Assembly: GCA_965237635.1 (NCBI GenBank)
Contig: CBDEFX010000001.1
Coordinates: 744,001 to 808,000, forward strand
DNA: 64,000 bases
Direction: 5' to 3'
Source: CBDEFX01 sp965237635
GTDB taxonomy: Bacteria > Chloroflexota > Dehalococcoidia > Lucifugimonadales > CAUZJF01
In this document: piece after piece, positions 46,247-53,120 of the stretch
How the letters are laid out: the number at the start of each line of letters is the position of its first letter
Numbering within the stretch: the first letter of the stretch is position 1
Program-made: the position numbers and the translations under genes
The notes under the pieces: model-generated
Database searches by the model: none
Seen by the model: only the letters and a program-made list of their open reading frames with translations
What the model was told of the DNA's origin: nothing

Positions 46247-47329
46247 CTAGTTCAGGTCGGCCAGCTTCGGCATTACCTCTTTCGCCAGGCGAGTCATCGA
46301 GCTCTCCCACTGCTCCCTGGGCTGCCACTCGTGGCCCATGGCCAGCAGTACACCGAAACCGCCGACGTCGTGATGCAACTGGCTAAGCTTGTCTGCCACG
46401 TCGTCGGGGCTGCCGACGATCCAGATGTTGTCGACCAAGTACTCTATAGTCACCTCGGCGTCGGACATGTCCGGGTCGGTCTTTACCAGGTTAATCATGT
46501 TGTGCGCGGGCAAGATGTTGAAGAAGTACTCCCGGAAGTCCCGCGCCATGACCCCATCGATCGCCTCCTGGCGGGCCTGCTTAGTCGTGTCGGCTATGTA
46601 CACCTCTCGTGCGATGCGCCACTGTGAGGAGTCGGGCGTCCGGCCGGCCTTCTGGGCGGCATTTTGCACCACTTCCCCGTGTTCCTTGAGAATTCGCGTT
46701 GGCACGATATTGACGCTCATCGGGATATAGCCCCGTTCGCCCGCCGTCACCAGAGTCTCGGATTTGGACGACACACCCGCCACACCGATGGGGGGGTGCG
46801 GCTTCTGGTAAGGCTTCATGTGGAAGCCGAGGCCGTAGGAGTCGACAGGCTCGGGTATGGTAAACCGCCAGAACTTGTGCTCGTATAGGCCCGGCTTTGG
46901 GTCGTCCCAAATCTTGAGGATCAGATCGAGAGCGTCCCGGGTCATCCCACGCTGCTCGCCGCTGTCAGAATCGTAGCCGAACACCTCGAAGTCGCCTGGG
47001 AATCCGCCGGAGCCCACGCCCCACTGAAAACGGCCGCGGGCCATGTGGTCGAGCTGCGCGATGCGGTGGGCGATCATGAATGGGTTGTGGTTGGGCATGC
47101 AGGTGACGCCGGTCCCCAGGACGATGTCTTTGGTCATACCCAGCGCCTGGGCAATGAACAAGTCTGGGCAGGGAATGTTCTCCCACTTTGCGGTGAAGTG
47201 CTCGCCTATCCACGCCTCTTTGTACCCCAGCCGGTCCAGGATCGTGATCTGCTCCAGGTCGTCCTGCACCGTTTTCGTGAAGTCGGAGCCGGGTGGATGC
47301 AGCGGCATTGTGAAGAAACCAACCTCCAT
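46247..47329 (-). CDS. LLM class flavin-dependent oxidoreductase (bacterial luciferase-like)
   Basis: 360 residues. MEVGFFTMPLHPPGSDF at the start, RLGYKEAWIGEHFTAKWENIPCPDLFIAQAL, TGVTCMPNHNPFMIAHRIAQLDHMARGRFQWGVGSGGFPGDFEVFGYD and GVSSKSETLVTAGERGY match luciferase/alkanal monooxygenase-like LLM enzymes. A C-terminal YLVDNIWIVGSPDDVADKL insertion near the family's usual position is present. It is FMN-dependent in characterised homologues; substrate unknown. It precedes the RNase gene on the same strand, with a hairpin between. Confidence 0.86.
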   Translation of the reverse strand: MEVGFFTMPLHPPGSDFTKTVQDDLEQITILDRLGYKEAWIGEHFTAKWENIPCPDLFIAQALGMTKDIVLGTGVTCMPNHNPFMIAHRIAQLDHMARGRFQWGVGSGGFPGDFEVFGYDSDSGEQRGMTRDALDLILKIWDDPKPGLYEHKFWRFTIPEPVDSYGLGFHMKPYQKPHPPIGVAGVSSKSETLVTAGERGYIPMSVNIVPTRILKEHGEVVQNAAQKAGRTPDSSQWRIAREVYIADTTKQARQEAIDGVMARDFREYFFNILPAHNMINLVKTDPDMSDAEVTIEYLVDNIWIVGSPDDVADKLSQLHHDVGGFGVLLAMGHEWQPREQWESSMTRLAKEVMPKLADLN

Positions 47330-47515
47330 GACGGGGTCCTCCTTTGAGTCTGGGTTGCGCCGGATTTGCTATCGACGCAGGCAGTATATGACATGCCCGT
47401 CACTATCTCAAGGAAGGTTCGAGGGGAGCGGATCGACCGTTGACAACGGTTGGGGGCCTCAGCATAATTGCCTTGCCTAAGGCACCGGCCTATCTGAACG
47501 ACTCAGGAGGGAACA

Positions 47516-47977
47516 ATGATTACATCGACACACCACAGTGGCTTTGTCGTCAAGGACCTGACGAGAGCCGTGAAGTTCTACCGCGATGTATTGGGGCTGA
47601 AGATTTACGACAGCTTCGACCTTGACGGCGAGGAGCTCTCCAGGGGCATCGGGTACGAAAACGCACACATAAGAGGTTGCCTGCTGTGGGCGGGGCCGGG
47701 CCATATCCTCGAGTTGCTCGAGTACATCAATCCACCATTTATCGACCGCCCGACGGAGGACAGAAACGCGTTGGGAGCAGGCCATTTCGCATTCACCGTG
47801 GACGATTGCGAGGCCACTTACCAGATGCTCATCAGCGAAGGCGTCAGGGTGTTAAACCCGCCGGCCGAGCCGCTCCCAGGCGTGAAAATCTGCTACCTGC
47901 AGGACACCGAGGGGAATTGGATCGAGATCGTGGAGATCAGCGATACCCGGACACCCACAAACGACCTCGGGTTCTAG
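47516..47977 (+). CDS. VOC-family (glyoxalase/dioxygenase-like) protein
   Basis: 153 residues made of two beta-alpha-beta-beta-beta modules. HHSGFVVKDLTRAVKFYRDVLGLKIYDSF starts module one; GHFAFTVDDCEATYQMLISEGVRVLNPP starts module two; CYLQDTEGNWIEIVE gives the last metal-type Glu. Metal ligands would be the His at about 6-7, an acidic residue near 68, His 94 and Glu 140. Typical of lyases or dioxygenases of small metabolites; substrate unknown. GGAGGGAACA before the ATG is a good ribosome site. Confidence 0.83.
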   Translation: MITSTHHSGFVVKDLTRAVKFYRDVLGLKIYDSFDLDGEELSRGIGYENAHIRGCLLWAGPGHILELLEYINPPFIDRPTEDRNALGAGHFAFTVDDCEATYQMLISEGVRVLNPPAEPLPGVKICYLQDTEGNWIEIVEISDTRTPTNDLGF

Positions 47978-48007
47978 GCATGCTGTGACACAGCGTCACG
48001 AGGGCGG

Positions 48008-49228
48008 ATGAATAACGCGCTCGACCCACCTCTGCGGGCGACGGTCGATCTCGGTGGGGTCCCGACGCCCTCGCACGACGAACTGCTGGCGATGCAGCGG
48101 GGCGACTATGTCCTGCGGGCTCGCGACGGCGCACTGACCAAAGTGCCGGTGGAAAAGAGCACACTGCCGCGCGACCCCGAAGGCCATATCCAGCAGATGA
48201 CCGTGAAGCTGGCGCCGGACGGGACAGTCTACGCCAACCAACCGACGATGACCTGCAAGTCCACGGATGGCGGGCGGACCTGGACCAGATACGAGTGCGA
48301 CGATAAGCTCTTCGTACAAAGGCCCGAGAACCGCAACGCACGCCATCAAATTCTGAGCGACGGCACGTTTGTGGCCGTGACGTTGCTCCCGAAGAACGGT
48401 GGCGACCTCGCAGAGGTCTGGGCGTCGGGCGATGCCGGTCGCAGCTTCGAGAAGCTGTCCACCATCGGTACTCCCGGCGAGTTCGATGAGTTCGATCTGT
48501 GGGCCACCCCGTTGGAGATGTTCCGGCTCCCCGACGATACGCTCATCTGGGGCGTTGAGATCCGCAACTCAAAGTATACGATAAGAGACGGCATCGAGGA
48601 CAAGTGGGTCTCGGGAAAGCACATGAACGCCGTGTTCCGCTCCGTGGACCGTGGAGTGACCTGGGAGGGACCGTGCCACCTGAGCGACTGGACCTCGGAC
48701 GGAGGCATAGCCCGAATGGCGTCGGGGAGGTTGCTGGCCACGTTGCGCTATCAGCGGGCAATGCTCCCCGGCGACCCACCGGAGCTAATGGCGAGGACCG
48801 GCGCGTCTATCAGCCCCTTCGGAACGGACTGGCCGTACAAGCACGTGATGCTGGTCGACTCCGAGGACGGCGGCAGGACATGGACCAAGCACCGGCTGCT
48901 GACGAGCCTGTTTGGCCAGTGTTTCGGCTTTCCGGCCGGGCTTAGCGACGGCACGGCCGTCGTTGTCCATGACCACCGCTATCCGCGCCTGCCGTCCGCC
49001 GCCCGCGCGATGGTCAGCCACGATGAGGGGCAAACATGGGAGAACGAGGTCTACTACATGTTCGCCGCGGCCGCGGCCGCGGGCTTCAACAGGAGCGTTG
49101 TACTTCCGGACGATGTGGTCCTCACCCTCGGCGGCGTCTGCGACAGAGTGGAAGACCTGGAATCGTCGCACGGTGTGCAGGGGAACTCGGACATAGTCGC
49201 CATTCGATGGAAGCCGGTGACGGATTGA
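48008..49228 (+). CDS. Sialidase-fold (BNR-repeat) exo-glycosidase-like protein
   Basis: 406 residues. Asp-box motifs recur: STDGGRTWTRY, SGDAGRSFEKL, SVDRGVTWEGP, SEDGGRTWTKH and SHDEGQTWENE, the mark of six-bladed sialidase propellers. No signal peptide, so either cytosolic or exported another way. Sugar specificity is not readable. It begins 30 bp after the VOC gene and may share its transcript. The Arg triad of true sialidases cannot be confirmed by eye. Confidence 0.8.
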   Translation: MNNALDPPLRATVDLGGVPTPSHDELLAMQRGDYVLRARDGALTKVPVEKSTLPRDPEGHIQQMTVKLAPDGTVYANQPTMTCKSTDGGRTWTRYECDDKLFVQRPENRNARHQILSDGTFVAVTLLPKNGGDLAEVWASGDAGRSFEKLSTIGTPGEFDEFDLWATPLEMFRLPDDTLIWGVEIRNSKYTIRDGIEDKWVSGKHMNAVFRSVDRGVTWEGPCHLSDWTSDGGIARMASGRLLATLRYQRAMLPGDPPELMARTGASISPFGTDWPYKHVMLVDSEDGGRTWTKHRLLTSLFGQCFGFPAGLSDGTAVVVHDHRYPRLPSAARAMVSHDEGQTWENEVYYMFAAAAAAGFNRSVVLPDDVVLTLGGVCDRVEDLESSHGVQGNSDIVAIRWKPVTD

Positions 49229-49333
49229 TCACCTTGGTGGCGTGGCAGGAGGCCTCTTTCGGCGTGATATACTGCCGTTCGGCAGAGCCGTATAGGGAGT
49301 GTCTCACGGTGCTACATTGAGGAGGTGAGGCAA

Positions 49334-49597
49334 TTGACCACACAAATAGAGCGGCAATACCAAAAGCTGTGGCAGTGCTTGAGCCATAAGCCAAGAGACG
49401 ACGAGATGAGTGTCCTGATCGACAACACGCTGACAGAACGAGAAGCCGGGCTCTTGAGGATGCGATTCGGTCTGACCGGTGAGTCGCCCACATCTGTAGT
49501 CGAAACGGCCAGTCACCTCGAGACAGACGAAGATGCCGTTCGGGAAACGGAAGCAGTCGCGTTGAGAAAGCTGCGGAGAACCTTGGGGACATCTTGA
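49334..49597 (+). CDS. Small sigma-70 region 4-like protein
   Basis: 87 residues from a TTG at 49334, chosen because GGAGGTGAGG lies 4-13 bases upstream; the upstream GTG at 49325 sits inside that Shine-Dalgarno. LTEREAGLLRMRFGLTGESPTSVVETASHLETDEDAVRETEAVALRKLRR matches the helix-turn-helix of sigma factor region 4. No region 2 is present, so it cannot be a full sigma factor. It may be a regulator or anti-/co-sigma fragment. A terminator follows at 49687. Confidence 0.6.
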   Translation: MTTQIERQYQKLWQCLSHKPRDDEMSVLIDNTLTEREAGLLRMRFGLTGESPTSVVETASHLETDEDAVRETEAVALRKLRRTLGTS

Positions 49598-49686
49598 GCG
49601 TTATTCATATTTCATAGGGCCGACTTGACAGTCCCGGCAAATGACGATACCGTGGAGTCACGGGCTGAATAAGTCCGTGCCCATCG

Positions 49687-49712
49687 AGAGGTCTCGCGCA
49701 AGCGAAACCTCT
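49687..49712 (+). terminator. Rho-independent terminator
   Basis: AGAGGTCTCGC, loop GCAA and GCGAAACCTCT form a stem, followed by TTTTTAG. It lies behind the sigma-region-4 gene. Confidence 0.78.
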
Positions 49713-49731
49713 TTTTAGTTTGATAGAGTTC

Positions 49732-49921
49732 CTACCTAGCCGCCTCTTCAGCTACCTGTATCTCGATCGTTACCTCATCTAGCCCATCATGTTCCCTCCT
49801 TAGGGACGCCCTCGCCAGGGCGTCCTCTAGTAGCCCCTTCTTCGCCAGTGTTTCCGCCCAGGCCCGAACACCAGCCTCAAGAGTCTCTAGGGCCTCCGTT
49901 TCATCCGTACCAAATCCTGTG
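49732..49921 (-). pseudogene. HicB-like antitoxin C-terminal remnant
   Basis: The minus-strand frame reads FGTDETEALETLEAGVRAWAETLAKKGLLEDALARASL then VTIEIQVAEEAAR, like the second half of HicB antitoxins (the GFG-x-T-x-x-EA helix). Upstream of about 49921 the frame runs into transposase DNA, so the N-terminal half is lost. No HicA toxin is visible nearby. Confidence 0.4.
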
Positions 49922-50573
49922 AGCCCCCTGCCAGACTTCGGGAAGTCGGTCGCCATCGATAGCACCGACATCAAGGCCTGGTCGAACGGCGGCAAGAAGG
50001 GAAGGAAGCGCGATAGATCAAAGGTAAAACGGCGAGCGCCTAGACCTGGAAAGGTCTCTGACCCAGACGCCGGTTGGATAGTCAAGACCAACACCGAGGG
50101 ACGACGGAAGTACGTCTGGGGCTACAAAGCGCACATCCTGGCTGATACCCAGTATGAACTCCCCTTGGTCGTTGATACGAGCCCAGGAAATCTCCATGAT
50201 GTGAACAAAGCAAGCGCGCTGCTCATGCAGGCTCGATACACGTACATCGGGTTCTACCCCCGACTTCGTAATTTGCGATGCCGCATACTCAAGCGATAAG
50301 CTTAGAAGGCTAATAAAGCGGTCCCGTCGGGCGCTTCCCATCATTGACCCACACCCCACGCACAAGAAAGCCGTTAGGAAGACCGAGAAGACCGCCGGTT
50401 GGAAGATGATCTACGACAGGCGCAACGCCATCGAGCGGCTGAACGGTCGGCTGAAAGCACATCGCAGGCTCAACTCGCTGCGAATGAGGGGAAGGTTCGA
50501 GGCAAGGTTGCACGCGTTGATGGCTGGGTGTGCCAAGCTCAGGCGTTGGCGACGGAGGGCAGGGCGTCGGTGA
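49919..50573 (+). pseudogene. DDE transposase remnant (IS1182/IS5-like) with frameshift
   Basis: Reads VAIDSTDIKAWSNGGKKGRK, then KYVWGYKAHILADTQYELPLVVDTSPGNLHDVNKA, the middle of a DDE_Tnp_1 transposase. An extra C in the run near 50257-50262 shifts the frame; without it, DFVICDAAYSSDKLRRLI and YDRRNAIERLNGRLKAHRRLNSLRMRG (catalytic Glu region) follow to the TGA at 50571. The N-terminal domain and IS ends are missing. It is a different lineage from the complete element at 58.8 kb. Confidence 0.8.
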
Positions 50574-50587
50574 GGAAAGTGGCCTAG

Positions 50588-51130
50588 TTAATATTGATTT
50601 AGGGATCTGCCGTGATACAAACCTTTGCTGGGAATGGTCAGACACTCCACAATTAACTGACAGATCTGCATTCTAGCGTTTAGCTTCAGCTTGTAGGGCC
50701 CAGCGTTGTACATTTCCAGTGTGAGTCGTCCCTTGAAACCAGATTGGATCGTGGGAGCCGTGATGTGAACGGCCAACCCTGGTCTTCCTAGCGAGCTTTT
50801 ACCTTCGACTCTGGCAGCGAGGTGTGACGGAAGTTCGATTCGCTCAAAGGTCTTACCGATAACGAGTTCGCCCGGTTCCATTTCATACGGATGCCCAGAC
50901 AAATCCTTCTTCGTCGAGTTCGACTCAAGGAATGCCATGACGTTGACAGCACTGGCGTCAACGGTCAGGCCTTTAATTTTGGGGTCATTGCGGTCGGGAA
51001 GAATCAGTAGGTCTTTATCTAAAAGCAGATCAATTGAAGAAGCCACCACCCTATCGTGTGAGGGCAGTGGCTCTATCTTCAATAACCCGGTGCCAATCTC
51101 GGCCCATATCTCTACATCAGAAAGGACCAT
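50588..51130 (-). CDS. dCTP deaminase (dUTPase-fold)
   Basis: 180 residues, the usual length. EGKSSLGRPGLAVHITAPTIQSGFKGRLTLEMYNAG contains the SS-x-R nucleotide-binding and the catalytic Glu (TLEMYN) positions of dCTP deaminases; MQICQLIVE is the following strand. DPKIKGLTV, and GELVIGKTFERIELPSHLAARV belong to the jelly-roll. It makes dUTP from dCTP. The gene lies in an AT-richer island among transposon and toxin-antitoxin remnants. Its ATG is preceded by CTGATG; a co-transcribed unknown gene lies upstream on the same strand. Confidence 0.85.
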   Translation of the reverse strand: MVLSDVEIWAEIGTGLLKIEPLPSHDRVVASSIDLLLDKDLLILPDRNDPKIKGLTVDASAVNVMAFLESNSTKKDLSGHPYEMEPGELVIGKTFERIELPSHLAARVEGKSSLGRPGLAVHITAPTIQSGFKGRLTLEMYNAGPYKLKLNARMQICQLIVECLTIPSKGLYHGRSLNQY

Positions 51131-51142
51131 GATGACGATGGG

Positions 51143-51472
51143 TCATCTAGCAGATTCAGTCAAACGGGTTGCCTCAATTAAGGCTATTGACGCACCGGAT
51201 GAACCAGAAGGCAACGCAACCATAAGATAATTGCCTGATTCACCAACCACTAAGGCTTTTACGGTCTTTGTGGGTTCATCTACCGCATAACTTGCAACGA
51301 TAGCCGATTTCACCTCACCGTTAGACTCAAACGAAATAGCAACTTCTTCTTCAGGATATGGTCCTCCCACGATCTCTTTAATTGGAAAGTCAACAGGAGT
51401 AGGGTCAGCAAACCAACGAGGCTGGTCAGGTGCCGGGCTACTGAATTGATTCAATACTTTCACCAAAATCAA
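51143..51472 (-). CDS. Unrecognised 109-residue protein upstream of the deaminase
   Basis: MILVKVLNQFSSPAPDQPRWFADPTPVDFP at the start, then beta-rich segments VAISFESNGEVKSAIVASYAVDE and TVKALVVGESGNYLMVALPSGSSGASIALIEA. No family recognised. AT-rich codons unlike the window's core genes. It is 12 bp upstream of the deaminase on the same strand, so the two form a likely two-gene operon. Confidence 0.5.
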   Translation of the reverse strand: MILVKVLNQFSSPAPDQPRWFADPTPVDFPIKEIVGGPYPEEEVAISFESNGEVKSAIVASYAVDEPTKTVKALVVGESGNYLMVALPSGSSGASIALIEATRLTESAR

Positions 51473-51658
51473 TTGTTTTGAAGGCTAGGGGGCAGAACCT
51501 AAAAAGTCAAGTAGTTTCCGACCTATTTCAGCATTGTTCTAGGAACATTATAGAACACTTGTACGGCACATGCAATCCCCTTGAAATATGAATAACGCTC
51601 ATCTTGAGCGACGTTTCTTGACACAGCTTGTAGTCTCGACTACCCTTCTTTAAAGAAG

Positions 51659-51981
51659 GCTGTGACGGAGACGAGTAGCGGGGAACGGTCGCCGTAGCGA
51701 GTCTGGTCTAGTGTGAGCAGATGCGCGCCGACCCGGTGAAAATTCCCTCCCGAGCCGCGGACCGAAAGGCCTTTTCGCCCCTCCTCTCCCTTCAAGGGAG
51801 AGGATTGAGGTGAGGGTGGATCCCCCGGTAGGCTCCGCCGGTATCGCCTACCGTTAACCGGGCGAAGGTGTCAGCAGGCGCCTTGTAGAGTGCCCCGACG
51901 TCGCGGACTGGACCGTCGGGGAACGAGGGTGGTACCGCGGGAATTTTTGCTCCCGTCCCTTTTGGGATGGGAGTTTTTTGT
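51659..51981 (+). promoter_or_regulatory. T-box riboswitch leader with transcription terminator
   Basis: AACGAGGGTGGTACCGCGG at 51922-51940 is the T-box sequence that pairs with an uncharged tRNA 3' end. GTGACGGAGACGAGTAGC at about 51661 and GCGAGTCTGGTCTAGTGTGAGC fit the start and the upper part of stem I. GCTCCCGTCCC-TTTT-GGGATGGGAG-TTTTTT at 51949-51979 is the terminator. ATT at 51742-51744 is a plausible isoleucine specifier (inference). A CTCTCCC-type hairpin repeat at about 51785-51803 sits in the linker. It should switch on the downstream genes, ultimately ileS, when tRNA-Ile is uncharged. Confidence 0.85.
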
Positions 51982-52010
51982 TCATGTGAATCGAGAGGTG
52001 AGGAAGGAGT

Positions 52011-52835
52011 TTGAGCGCGCAGACTGCGGAAGAGGGTGGCCCGCCGACCCACTGGACGCACACTCTCTTCGTCGAAAACGCGGAGTTGTACCTGCCGTCC
52101 CTTGAGCAGGCGCTTGATCGAGCGGATGCCGAGGCGTCCGCTGTCGCGCGCCTGCTCAGCGAGTCCGGCGTCGATGCGGGCGCCAGGGTGCTGGACATGG
52201 CCTGCGGTATCGGCAGACACGCCATCCCGCTGGCGGAGCGCGACTATCGGGTCACGGGGGTCGACATCTCGCCACTCTTCGTTCAAAGAGCCAGAGAGAG
52301 GGCTACCGCCGCCGAAGTCGACGTGCGATTTATCGTCGGCGACATGCAGGAGGCGGAGGACCTGCTTGGTACGGAACCGCCGTTCGAGGCGTTCGTAAGC
52401 ATGTTCACCTCCAACGGATACTACGGGCAGGCCGGGGACCTGTCTCTTTTTAGCCAGCTGAAGCGGCTGGCGTCGCCGGGGGCAGTGTTGGTTGTCCTCA
52501 CAGCCAATCGCGACTGGCTCGTACGCAACTTCGAGCCGGAGGGGTTCGACAAGGCCGGGACGATCCGCATCCTCCAGCGACGGGCGCTCGACCTCGAGAC
52601 CTCCACGATGCACAACGACTGGGAGTTCTACGAAGGGGCTGATGAAAGTCTCACGCTCAGACTCAAGCTGCAGATGGAGCACCGGCTGTATAGCCTCCAC
52701 GAGTTCAAGGATCTGATACAGGCCGCAGGGTGAAACTACTTGCGGAGCTTTGGGAGCGACCGGGGACCGGACTTCGAGCTGGGAGACCTGACGTACGATT
52801 CTATGGCAATGTGGGTGGTGGCGCGAGCGGAGTAG
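52011..52835 (+). pseudogene. Class I SAM-dependent methyltransferase with in-frame TGA
   Basis: TTG start at 52011 follows AAGGAG. DAGARVLDMACGIGRHAIPLAERDYRVTGVDISPLFVQRAR holds motif I and the SAM-binding acidic loop; FIVGDMQEAEDL is motif II. The frame stops at TGA 52731-52733 after LIQAAG, but the same frame continues NYLRSFGSDRGPDFELGDLTYDSMAMWVVARAE to a TAG at 52833. TGG is expected at the stop (GW). It is either truncated by a point change or an error; the missing 34 residues are C-terminal strands. Position between the T-box and ileS is unusual. Confidence 0.75.
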
Positions 52836-52843
52836 GGAACGGC

Positions 52844-52882
52844 CCCTCGATACGTCCCGATCCGAATCGGGACTACTCGGGG
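52844..52882. repeat. TCCCGATGC palindromic repeat
   Basis: CCCCTCGATACGTCCCGATC and CGAATCGGGACTACTCGGGG form inverted arms, the same module as at 212-250 and 53041-53080. Confidence 0.7.
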
Positions 52883-53040
52883 TATACGGGGGTGAGTGTT
52901 GTCATGCTTGTGGTCCGATAGGCGCCCTACGAACAGGGATGGTATCGAGGAGACCGGTTGGCGAGGATGGGGTAGATCGTTGGCGGACTTCGCTGAGACT
53001 ATGCGGGTGGTTGGCCCGTCCAGGGTAGAGGAAGGGACGG

Positions 53041-53080
53041 CCCCTCGAGTAGTCCCGATGCCGCATCGGGACTACTCGGA
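53041..53080. repeat. TCCCGATGC palindromic repeat
   Basis: CCCCTCGAGTAGTCCCGATG and CATCGGGACTACTCGGAG form inverted arms. About 200 bp from the previous copy, with similar flanks (ACGGCCCCTCGA, TAAACGGG), so a local duplication is likely. About 40 bp before ileS. Confidence 0.7.
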
Positions 53081-53120
53081 GTAAACGGGAATAAGACTCT
53101 GAATCAGTTGAGGTAAAGAA

